Source: PFJX01 sp964466195 (GTDB lineage: Bacteria > Pseudomonadota > Gammaproteobacteria > Burkholderiales > Thiobacillaceae). Taken from it: a DNA stretch of 15,566 bases. The stretch spans positions 1 through 15,566 of the forward strand of contig CAYXMQ010000044.1 of assembly GCA_964466195.1 (NCBI GenBank), written 5' to 3'. The notes beneath the pieces were generated by a model. The model saw only the letters and a list, made by a program, of their open reading frames with translations. It ran no database searches and was not told the origin of the DNA. Position 1 is the first letter of the stretch, and every line of letters starts with the position of its first letter. The position numbers and the translations under genes were made by a program. Below are positions 6,948 through 12,935 of this stretch, one piece after another.

Positions 6948-7490
6948 TCAGGCGGGCTGTTGGGCGACGTATTCGGTGCCGCCGTTGAGCACGGCGAAGC
7001 CGGTTACCTTGATCGGGCGGACCAGGGTGTCCAGGATCGGGCACTGGGCTTCGACTGCGTCCACCAGCTTCTTCAGCGTGGCGTCGTCGGCGCTGCTGCT
7101 CAGATGGGTTTCAAAGGACAAGTCCTGGAAGCCGGGCGGAATCTTGCCGTCGCCCATGCCCATCAAGCCGTGCAGGTCCAGATTGCCTTTGACATGGATC
7201 GTCACCGACTCAAGCGGAATGTCCATGGCCGAAGCCAGCGCGGAGTACATGATTTCCTGACAACTGCCGAGGGCGGCCAGAACCAGATCGGCCGGGCTCG
7301 GCGCCGAATCGCCGCCGCCGAATGCGGCCGGCTCGTCGACCATGACGGTGTGCTCGCCGATCTGGTTGCGGCACAGGACATCGCCTTTCCACTCGGTCGT
7401 GCTGCGGTAGATGAGTTTCGCGCTGCTCGGGTTCTGTTGTATGGCTTCCGACAGCACGCCGACGGCTTGTTTAATGGTTGCTTGCGACAT
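6948..7490 (-). CDS. OsmC/Ohr-family thiol peroxidase, paralog 2
   Basis: A 180-residue OsmC-family protein with Cys77 in ALGSCQEIMYSA, Cys150 in EAQCPILDTL, and a shared Cys40. Unlike paralog 1 it has Thr at position 155 in place of the extra Cys. The ATG at 7490 has GAGGAG 7 nt upstream, the same arrangement as paralog 1. The two copies are clearly homologous along their whole length and arose by duplication; they lie in separate transcripts. It leads a unit with the porin-like gene and is divergent from the AmiS/UreI-type gene. By family it should reduce organic hydroperoxides with electrons from lipoyl proteins; retention of two copies suggests different substrates or different induction. 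Confidence 0.92.
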   Translation of the reverse strand: MSQATIKQAVGVLSEAIQQNPSSAKLIYRSTTEWKGDVLCRNQIGEHTVMVDEPAAFGGGDSAPSPADLVLAALGSCQEIMYSALASAMDIPLESVTIHVKGNLDLHGLMGMGDGKIPPGFQDLSFETHLSSSADDATLKKLVDAVEAQCPILDTLVRPIKVTGFAVLNGGTEYVAQQPA

Positions 7491-7539
7491 TGCCTATCTC
7501 CTCAGGGTTGGCTGGTCATTGCGTCTGCTGCCCGTCGAG

Positions 7540-7551
7540 CGCGAATTCGCG
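7540..7551. promoter_or_regulatory. 12-bp perfect palindrome upstream of osmC2
   Basis: CGCGAATTCGCG is self-complementary over 12 bp and lies 50 bp before the osmC2 start codon. It shares ATTCGCG with the 7702-7717 palindrome. Confidence 0.35.
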
Positions 7552-7611
7552 TCGCAACGAGCGGTGGCAACAGTAGGGAGATTGCCGGCGGCGAAAAATC
7601 CGCTCGTGCGC

Positions 7612-7629
7612 TTACGTGTGAATACGTAA
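7612..7629. promoter_or_regulatory. Inverted repeat TTACGT-N6-ACGTAA, candidate operator A
   Basis: TTACGT (7612-7617) and ACGTAA (7624-7629) are perfect arms around GTGAAT. Read on the minus strand it gives TACGTATTCACACG, matching 12 of 14 bases of the plus-strand site at 7699-7712. Its orientation is toward osmC2. Confidence 0.45.
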
Positions 7630-7698
7630 CGGCTGCCGGCAGGACGGTGACGGCCGCGCCCAGGCCGGGCGAGAGACTGCGGGTCATGGCAGACACCC

Positions 7699-7717
7699 TA
7701 CGTATTCGCGCGAATAC
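7699..7717. promoter_or_regulatory. Palindrome containing TACGTATTCGCGCG, candidate operator B
   Basis: GTATTCGCGCGAATAC (7702-7717) is a perfect 16-bp palindrome, overlapped at its left by TACGTA (7699-7704). It matches site A in the opposite orientation and lies 115-130 bp before the start of the AmiS/UreI-type gene. Confidence 0.5.
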
Positions 7718-7831
7718 TCGGCAGCGAGCGGCCCGGTTAGCTTGAGTCCGTCTGGCGCCGGACAACCCGGCCCCAGACGCTTCAAGGACGCGAGTCCAAT
7801 TCAATCCAAACTAGGTCGAAGGAGAAGTGAA

Positions 7832-8344
7832 ATGGCGTTTATCGGAGTCGTACTGCTGCTGATTGGAATGCTTCTGCTGGTCAATGCAGCGTGGCTGCAA
7901 GGCAAGGTGGAAACGCGCGACGTGGGTGTCTTCAACCTGCTGGTCGGACTGGTCACGGTCGGCTATTCCGCCTATCTCGGCCTGCAGGAAGGCAATGCGC
8001 ATCTGGCGGCCGCGTTCATGCTGTTCGGCGTGACCTATCTCTGGGTCGGCATCAATGCCATCCGCGGCGCCACGGACCAGAAAGCGCTGGGCTTCTATTG
8101 CCTGCTGGTGGCCGCCCTGACCCTGCCCTTCGCGTACAAGACCTACCAGGCCGGCGATCTGGTGTTCACGATCGAATGGGTGGCTTTCGGCATCACCTGG
8201 TTCCTGTTCTACAAGCTGCTGTTCGCCGGCAGCAACGTCGTCAAACCCCTGGTGACCATGGTCTACCTGGTCGGCTTCGGCGCCGCCTTCACCGGCTGGT
8301 CCATGCTGTACGGCTACTGGCCCTACGTCACGCTCGCGGCCTGA
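7832..8344 (+). CDS. AmiS/UreI-family amide/urea channel
   Basis: The preferred start is ATG at 7832 with GGAG 7 nt upstream; the longer frame from 7742 lacks a ribosome site. The 170-residue product is almost entirely hydrophobic, with about six membrane segments (2-20, 32-50, 58-76, 86-102, 113-131, 138-158). It has the family's typical starts and ends (MAFIGVVLLLIGMLLLVN; ITWFLFYKLLF; WSMLYGYWPY). Family members are inner-membrane channels: UreI passes urea in response to acid, AmiS is linked to aliphatic amidase. No urease or amidase gene is in the window, so the solute is uncertain. Its stop codon is one base from the stop of the convergent response-regulator gene. Expression is probably tied to the divergent osmC2 unit through the shared palindromic region. 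Confidence 0.9.
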   Translation: MAFIGVVLLLIGMLLLVNAAWLQGKVETRDVGVFNLLVGLVTVGYSAYLGLQEGNAHLAAAFMLFGVTYLWVGINAIRGATDQKALGFYCLLVAALTLPFAYKTYQAGDLVFTIEWVAFGITWFLFYKLLFAGSNVVKPLVTMVYLVGFGAAFTGWSMLYGYWPYVTLAA

Positions 8345-8353
8345 GTCAGGCCG
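8337..8353. repeat. Palindrome embracing both convergent stop codons
   Basis: CGGCCTGA (8337-8344) and TCAGGCCG (8346-8353) are perfect 8-bp arms around a single G. The arms contain the TGA of the channel gene and the TGA (TCA on plus) of the response regulator. Confidence 0.6.
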
Positions 8354-8981
8354 TTAGCGAGCGGCAGGCGTTCGCCTGCCGCTCTTCCAATTGCAGCATC
8401 ATGCGCACCAGATGGCAGAGCGAGTCGACCTGCAGTTTGAGCATGATCTTGGCGCGATAGACCTCGACGGTGCGCGGGCTGATGCCCAACTGGCGCGCGA
8501 TCTCCTTGTTGCTTCTACCCGTTACCAGGATGTGCGCCACTTCCAGTTCGCGCGGCGACAACTGGCTGATCCGGCTCAAGGCTTCTTCCTGCTGCGCGCT
8601 GAGATGGCGCTGGCCGTTGTCGACAGCGAGCGCAATGTGAATACGCTCCAGCAAATGGTCCTGCGGAAACGGCTTCTCGATGAAATCCACCGCGCCCAGC
8701 TTCATCGACTGCACCGCCGCCTGCACATTGCCGTGGCCGGTGATCATGATCACCGGCAGCTTGATGCCCCGCTCGGCGAGCAGCTCCTGCAACTCCAGGC
8801 CGCTGATCCCCGGCATACAGATATCCAGGACCAGGCATCCCGGCCGGCCCGGCTCGTGGCAGGCAAAAAAATCGCGCGCCGAAGGGCAGGTTCTCGACTC
8901 CAGATGCACCGATTCGAGCAACGTGGCCAGGCTGTCCCTGACCGCCTCGTCGTCGTCGACCACATAAACGATAGGATTCAT
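8346..8981 (-). CDS. FixJ/NarL-type response regulator 1
   Basis: A 211-residue two-domain regulator. The receiver domain (about 3-120) has the acidic pocket Asp9-Asp10-Asp11, phospho-acceptor Asp53 in LVLDICMPG, Thr81 in MITGHG and Lys103 in FIEKPF. The C-terminal LuxR-type helix-turn-helix (about 140-205) contains LSPRELEV, NKEIARQLGISPRTVEVYRAKI. This is the FixJ/StyR/TodT architecture. The ATG overlaps the stop codon of the upstream kinase gene (ATGA, 4 nt), so the two are translationally coupled and form a cognate pair. Target genes are unknown; the neighbouring redox genes are the natural candidates. Its 3' end carries the hairpin at 8359-8384. Confidence 0.93.
   Translation of the reverse strand: MNPIVYVVDDDEAVRDSLATLLESVHLESRTCPSARDFFACHEPGRPGCLVLDICMPGISGLELQELLAERGIKLPVIMITGHGNVQAAVQSMKLGAVDFIEKPFPQDHLLERIHIALAVDNGQRHLSAQQEEALSRISQLSPRELEVAHILVTGRSNKEIARQLGISPRTVEVYRAKIMLKLQVDSLCHLVRMMLQLEERQANACRSLTA
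8359..8384 (+). terminator. 12-bp hairpin terminator of the channel gene, inside the end of the opposite gene
   Basis: GAGCGGCAGGCG (8359-8370) and CGCCTGCCGCTC (8373-8384) are perfectly complementary, followed on the plus strand by TTCC. It starts 14 nt past the plus-strand stop codon. It lies entirely within the last codons of the response-regulator gene on the other strand. It probably ends or stabilises transcripts from both sides. Confidence 0.65.
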
Positions 8982-10228
8982 TGCAGCGCCTCATCAAAAA
9001 CCGGGAGCGCGAATCGCGCCGTGCTGCCGCGACTGAACGGATTCGCCTGCAGGCTCAGGTGGCCGCCATGGGCCTTGACTATCGTGCTGCTGATCGACAG
9101 CCCCATGCCCATGCCCTGGGGTTTGGTTGTGAAAAAAGGGGTGAAGACCCGCTCCGCTTCGGCATCGGGCAGGCCGCAGCCGTTGTCTTGTACGCACACT
9201 TCGACCATGCCGGCCTCGCTCAGCCGGGTCGACACCACCAGCCGGCCGAACTCGGCCGGCAATTCATCCATCGCCTCGATCGCATTGCGTACCAGATTGA
9301 GCACAACCTGCTGGATCTGGATCGGATCGGCCAGCACCGGCGGCAAGTCGTCGCCGAGTTGCATGCAGATCGTGACGCCGCGCTGGCCCGCCTCGGCGTT
9401 GCAGATGCCGATGACATCCTCGATCAGCGTGTTGATCTGGCTGGACAACATGCCGGACTCCTGCGTGCTGGCGAACTCGCGCACCCGATGAATGATGCGT
9501 CCCGCCCGCTCGGCCTGGACAACGGTCTTGCCGGCAATCTCGCGGAGGCGAGGCAGCGACACGCCCTCCCCTTGCGCCAGCAGATTGCGCAGCGATTCCA
9601 TATAACTGGTGATGGCGCACAAGGGTTGATTCAACTCATGCGCCAAAGTGGTTGCCATTTCATTGACCGTCACCATGCGGCAGACCCTGGCCAGCTCGCT
9701 TTGATGGCGCTGCGAGTCCTCCTCGGCTTGTTTGCGCGCCGTGATGTCGCGCGTGATGCCGAGCAACGCGAAGATGTTTCCGGCGCTGTCGCGCATCGGC
9801 ACGGCATGCGTTTCCATCCATCGGATATGGCCCTTATGGCTTTCGATGCGGAATTCCAGCGTGCCCGACTCGCCCCTGAAAACGCTGTCCGTCAGTGCGC
9901 GGTAGCGATCCTTGTCCGGCTCGATGACGACGTTGTAGATGCAGGTGCCGAGCATCTGCTCGGGCGACTCTGCGTCCACCAGACTGGCTCCGGCCGGGTT
10001 GATATCCAGCACCACGCCTTCGGACGAAAGCAGCTTTACGCATTCCGGCTCGGTCTGAATGATTGCGCGCAGGAAATTCTGTTTTTCGACCAGCTGCTTT
10101 TCCAGATGCAAACAACGCTCGAGCTCCAGCTTATGGATGCATCTGAATTTCCATAGACGGAAATTGCTCGCCAATGCATACAGCGTGGCCAGCGCCATCA
10201 GCGCGGTCGCGACGGCGGCCGAAATCAT
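8978..10228 (-). CDS. PAS-domain sensor histidine kinase 1 (FixL-like layout)
   Basis: A 416-residue kinase. One N-terminal membrane segment (about 2-22) is followed by a short helical linker and a PAS domain (about 50-165) ending in GITRDITARK. Then come the dimerisation/phosphoacceptor domain with HELNQPL (His197) and the ATPase domain with N box Asn311/Asn315, G1 DNGCGL (348-353), FFTTK (365-369) and G2 GMGMGL (372-377). There is no periplasmic sensor domain, and the PAS region lacks the haem-ligating context of FixL, so oxygen sensing through haem is not supported. The most upstream ATG at 10228 has only a weak GGGCG-type ribosome site. It is followed by its regulator with a 4-nt overlap and is strongly similar to the kinase at 11658-12935. 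Confidence 0.92.
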   Translation of the reverse strand: MISAAVATALMALATLYALASNFRLWKFRCIHKLELERCLHLEKQLVEKQNFLRAIIQTEPECVKLLSSEGVVLDINPAGASLVDAESPEQMLGTCIYNVVIEPDKDRYRALTDSVFRGESGTLEFRIESHKGHIRWMETHAVPMRDSAGNIFALLGITRDITARKQAEEDSQRHQSELARVCRMVTVNEMATTLAHELNQPLCAITSYMESLRNLLAQGEGVSLPRLREIAGKTVVQAERAGRIIHRVREFASTQESGMLSSQINTLIEDVIGICNAEAGQRGVTICMQLGDDLPPVLADPIQIQQVVLNLVRNAIEAMDELPAEFGRLVVSTRLSEAGMVEVCVQDNGCGLPDAEAERVFTPFFTTKPQGMGMGLSISSTIVKAHGGHLSLQANPFSRGSTARFALPVFDEALQ

Positions 10229-10274
10229 GCCGCGCCCGACGTGGCGGTTCGATACAGGGTCGCCATGGCAAGAA

Positions 10275-10289
10275 GCCCGCTCAACGGGC
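10275..10289 (-). terminator. Terminator-like hairpin in the leader of kinase 1
   Basis: On the minus strand GCCCG-TTGAG-CGGGC is followed by TTCTT. This is a compact stem with a short pyrimidine tract, 47-61 nt before the kinase start codon. It may act as a leader attenuator or stop antisense transcripts. Confidence 0.4.
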
Positions 10290-10417
10290 GATGGGTAATT
10301 GAGCGGCGAATGTAAGTCTCTGGCCGGAATTGTCTATTGGGTGCAATCCCTAAACCGCTACGGGATAACCACATTGCCGCAGATTCAAGCCGCCGTGACA
10401 GGCTGCTGTGGCGCGAG

Positions 10418-10425
10418 CTACGTAG
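10418..10425. promoter_or_regulatory. CTACGTAG palindrome upstream of the AhpD-like gene
   Basis: An 8-bp palindrome with the TACGTA core seen at 7623-7628 and 7699-7704. It lies about 100 bp upstream of the AhpD-like gene. Confidence 0.3.
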
Positions 10426-10525
10426 TCAACCGGATGCCGCGCCGAATCGCACGTTGATACCCTGCTTCGGCACCTGCGCCCCTCCCGGCCGGGTGCGTCC
10501 TTCCCATTTTCAACAGGAGTATCGA

Positions 10526-10858
10526 ATGAGCAATCACTACCACGACCCGGCGGATCTGAACCGTCTGAAGGACATGTCCATTGCCGCGCCGGCCGAGTTC
10601 AAGGCCTGGCTGTCGCTGGACCAGATCGTCGGCCGCGAGGACGGCGCCATTCCGCGTAAATACCGCGAACTGATGGCGTTGGCCGTGGCGCATACCACGC
10701 AGTGCGTCTACTGCATCGATGTCCACGTCGCGGCGGCCAAGAAAGCCGGTGCGACGCGTGCGGAAGTGGCCGAAGCCGTGCTGATCGCCGCCGCATTGCG
10801 GGCCGGCGCTGCCGCCGCGCACGGCGGCATGACCATGAAGCTGTACGACAGAGACTGA
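10526..10858 (+). CDS. AhpD-like carboxymuconolactone-decarboxylase-family CxxC protein
   Basis: The preferred start is ATG at 10526 with AGGAG 6 nt upstream, giving 110 residues; the longer frame from 10337 has no ribosome site. The single-domain all-helical CMD fold carries the AhpD active-site set with exact spacing: Glu48, Cys60-x-x-Cys63, His67 (CVYCIDVH). In mycobacterial AhpD the equivalent Glu-Cys-Cys-His relay accepts electrons from a lipoylated dihydrolipoamide acyltransferase that is recycled by Lpd. Tyr62 takes the place of the His between the cysteines. The gene is alone on the plus strand between two minus-strand two-component pairs. It likely reduces a peroxide or a disulfide partner using lipoyl electrons; no AhpC gene is visible. 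It could instead be a general thiol reductase. Confidence 0.9.
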   Translation: MSNHYHDPADLNRLKDMSIAAPAEFKAWLSLDQIVGREDGAIPRKYRELMALAVAHTTQCVYCIDVHVAAAKKAGATRAEVAEAVLIAAALRAGAAAAHGGMTMKLYDRD

Positions 10859-10872
10859 GCGGCGCGACAGCG

Positions 10873-10901
10873 TGCAATCTGCGTAGCGTCGGCAGATTGC
10901 A
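10873..10901. terminator. 10-bp hairpin after the AhpD-like gene
   Basis: TGCAATCTGC (10873-10882) and GCAGATTGCA (10892-10901) are perfect 10-bp arms with a 9-nt loop. It begins 14 nt past the AhpD-like stop codon, in the convergent gap. It lacks a following T tract. Confidence 0.55.
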
Positions 10902-10909
10902 TGGCGAGT

Positions 10910-10940
10910 CGACATGAGCTCGCAAAGTTGGCTCATGTCG
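10910..10940. terminator. Second 10-bp hairpin in the same convergent gap
   Basis: CGACATGAGC (10910-10919) and GCTCATGTCG (10931-10940) are perfect 10-bp arms with an 11-nt loop. It lies 9 bp after the first hairpin. The pair probably ends transcription from both directions or blocks exonucleases. Confidence 0.5.
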
Positions 10941-11029
10941 GTTCAAAAAGAAGCTGCGCGCGGAATTCGATCCTTCTGCAAAACCGCGTCGAAAAAACCG
11001 ATTCAGGCGAAACAGGCCGCACCGAACCA

Positions 11030-11665
11030 TCAAGCCGCCAAGCTGACCTCGCTGGCCGCGGTTTCCAGCCGCATGCACATTTGCACCAGTTCGGACAGGG
11101 AATGCGCCTGCATCTTGTACATGACGTTGGCGCGGTGCACCTCGATGGTTTTCGGGCTGAGGCCCAGTTCGATGGCAATCACTTTGTTGGCCTTACCAGC
11201 CACCACCAGGGCGGCCACTTCCCGCTCGCGCGGAGTGAGCTGAAGGTAGTTGTCCTGGATCTGGGCCAGTTCGCTCAAATTGCGGCGACGCTGGCTGCAG
11301 AGCTCAAGCGCTTGTTGGATGCGGTCGAGCAGCGCCTGATCGTTATACGGCTTCTGCAGGAAGTCCACCGCCCCCGCCTTCATTGCACGCACCGCCATGG
11401 GGACGTCGCCGTGGCCGGTCACGATGATCACCGGCAAACACCAATTGCGTTCGAGCAACAGGCTTTGCAGCTCCAGGCCGCTCATGCCCGGCATACGCAC
11501 ATCGAGCACCAGACAGCCGGGCACCTTGCCATCGTAGATTTCAAGAAACTCGCGAGCCGACGGGTAGCAACTCACCCGATGCCCGACGGATTCCAATAGC
11601 CAGCGCAGCGATTCGCGGGCGGCCTGATCGTCGTCGACGACGAAAACAGTTTGTTGTTCAGTCAT
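11030..11665 (-). CDS. FixJ/NarL-type response regulator 2
   Basis: A 211-residue regulator of the same length and layout as regulator 1. The receiver domain has Asp11-Asp12-Asp13, phospho-acceptor Asp55 in LVLDVRMPG, Thr83 in IVTGHG and Lys105 in FLQKPY. The LuxR-type DNA-binding domain (about 143-205) has LTPREREV and NKVIAIELGLSPKTIEVHRANV. It overlaps the kinase 2 gene by 8 nt, so the pair is translationally coupled. Its recognition helix (SPKTIEVHRANVMYKM) resembles regulator 1 (SPRTVEVYRAKIMLKL), so the two may bind related or partly shared sites. A fragment of a third member lies at 14834-15024. Confidence 0.93.
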   Translation of the reverse strand: MTEQQTVFVVDDDQAARESLRWLLESVGHRVSCYPSAREFLEIYDGKVPGCLVLDVRMPGMSGLELQSLLLERNWCLPVIIVTGHGDVPMAVRAMKAGAVDFLQKPYNDQALLDRIQQALELCSQRRRNLSELAQIQDNYLQLTPREREVAALVVAGKANKVIAIELGLSPKTIEVHRANVMYKMQAHSLSELVQMCMRLETAASEVSLAA

Positions 11666-12935
11666 GCTTTGCTTCCTCTGTGGCCAGGCATAGGGTGAAA
11701 CGGAATGTCAGTCCGCCGCCATCGGCATTGGGCAACGTGACCAGCGTGCCGCCATGCGCCTCGACGATGGAGCGGCAGATCGGCAGGCCCATGCCCATGC
11801 CGGCCGATTTGGTCGTGAAGAACGGATCGAAGATACGGGCCAGCGTTTCGCGCGACGGTTCCGGCCCGCTGTCGCGCACTTCCACGACAGCCTTATCGGC
11901 TTCCGTGTAGGTGCTCAGTTCGAGGCGGCGCTGCTCAGGCGGCATGTCATCCATCGCCTCCACAGCATTGCGCACCAGATTGAGAATCACCTGCTCGATC
12001 TGAATCGCATGGCCCAGCACCTGCGGCAGTCCCGGCGCCAGCTTCAGACTGATATCGACCGCGTGCAGTTTGATCTCCGGCCCGGCGATCAGCATCGCTT
12101 CGCGCACGATGGCATACAGATTCTGCGGCCGCGGCGGGCTGTCCTCTTTGTTAACGAAACGGCGCAGGCTGCTGATGATGTCGGCGGCCCGGTCGGCCTG
12201 ATTGCAGACCTGTTCGATGGCCTGGGTCAGTTCATCCACCGTGCCGGAGCCGCTTCGGATGCGGCGCAGGCAGCCGCGCGAATAGTTGGCGATCGCCGCC
12301 AGCGGCTGATTCAGTTCGTGCGCCAAGCCGGACGCCATCTCACCCATGGTGTTGACGCGCGAGGCGTGCGCCAGTTCACGGTAATGCAGACGCACCTCAT
12401 CATCGGCGCGTTTGCGCGCCGTGATGTCGCGCGTGATGCCGAGCAGAGCGACCACCTTGTCATGGCCGTCGCGCAGCGGCGCCACATGGGTTTCCATCCA
12501 GCGCCGGCGCCCTTTCAGGCTGATGATCTGAAATTCCATGACGCCGGATTCGCCGTCGAACACGCGTTTCGACAACGCCCGGTAGTCGGCGCGGAACTCG
12601 GGCGCGATGATGTTGAACACCGAAGTGCCGATGATCTCGCCGGGTTGGCCGGCCTCGACCAGACGGAGACCGGCCGGATTCATATCCAGCAGAATGCCGT
12701 CCAGGGTCTGCAGCTTCACGCATTCCGGTTCGGAGGCGATGATCTGGCGCAGACGGTTTTCGTTCTCGGCCAGTTTTTCCTCGGCCCGACGGCGCTCGCC
12801 GATTTCGCTTTCCAGCACCCGCTTGGACTGGCTCAGGCGCAGATTGAGCCGGCTGACGTACAGCACCAGCCCCGCCATCAGGGCAAGCGTCGTCGATAAC
12901 AGCGCCCAGGCAAACGGGTTGGTGGGGTATTCCAT
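11658..12935 (-). CDS. PAS-domain sensor histidine kinase 2 with an altered G1 box
   Basis: A 425-residue kinase. It has one N-terminal membrane segment (about 8-28), a helical linker, and a PAS domain (about 62-175) with SEPECVKL and GITRDITARK almost as in kinase 1. The phosphoacceptor is HELNQPL (His206). The ATPase domain has Asn319/Asn323, FFTTK (372-376) and G2 GMGMGL (379-384). The G1 box reads DSGPEP (355-360), where DxGxG is expected and kinase 1 has DNGCGL: the second Gly is Glu359. This could weaken nucleotide binding or autophosphorylation. There is no periplasmic domain. The ATG at 12935 is the likely start. It is paired with regulator 2 and looks like a duplicate of the kinase 1/regulator 1 pair. 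Confidence 0.92.
   Translation of the reverse strand: MEYPTNPFAWALLSTTLALMAGLVLYVSRLNLRLSQSKRVLESEIGERRRAEEKLAENENRLRQIIASEPECVKLQTLDGILLDMNPAGLRLVEAGQPGEIIGTSVFNIIAPEFRADYRALSKRVFDGESGVMEFQIISLKGRRRWMETHVAPLRDGHDKVVALLGITRDITARKRADDEVRLHYRELAHASRVNTMGEMASGLAHELNQPLAAIANYSRGCLRRIRSGSGTVDELTQAIEQVCNQADRAADIISSLRRFVNKEDSPPRPQNLYAIVREAMLIAGPEIKLHAVDISLKLAPGLPQVLGHAIQIEQVILNLVRNAVEAMDDMPPEQRRLELSTYTEADKAVVEVRDSGPEPSRETLARIFDPFFTTKSAGMGMGLPICRSIVEAHGGTLVTLPNADGGGLTFRFTLCLATEEAKHD

Larger units (their letters stand above)
7491..7831. other. Divergent control region between osmC2 and the AmiS/UreI-type gene
   Basis: About 340 bases between two divergent start codons without a believable gene. It contains three palindromic elements (7540-7551, 7612-7629, 7702-7717) that share GAAT/ATTC and CGCG or ACGT blocks. 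Two of the window's three TACGTA hexamers are here. The arrangement suggests shared control of both transcripts. No standard promoter could be fixed. Confidence 0.6.
10229..10525. other. Divergent control region between kinase 1 and the AhpD-like gene
   Basis: About 300 bases between divergent starts with no believable gene. It contains a terminator-like hairpin on the kinase side (10275-10289), a GGGTGCAATCCC short inverted repeat near 10339-10350, and the third TACGTA hexamer of the window (10419-10424), about 100 bp before the AhpD-like start. Confidence 0.55.

Noticed and set aside
1948..7490. Part of an sHdr/LbpA sulfur-oxidation cluster
   Set aside because: The lipoyl carrier and SQR-like gene invite it, but no hdrA/B/C, tusA, dsrE or lipoate-assembly genes are present in the window. 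Kept only as an alternative for the carrier.
7491..7831. Sigma-54 promoter or FNR/Anr box controlling the divergent genes
   Set aside because: No TGGCAC-N5-TTGC or TTGAT-N4-ATCAA match was found in this region on either strand.
8981..10156. 391-codon plus-strand frame
   Set aside because: It is antisense to kinase 1, whose H, N, G1, F and G2 boxes are all present. Similar antisense frames at 6102-6851, 8391-9491 and 11754-12899 were dropped for the same reason.
8978..10228. True haem-based oxygen sensor FixL
   Set aside because: The PAS domain lacks the haem-ligand context of FixL. Similarity is in architecture and kinase core only.
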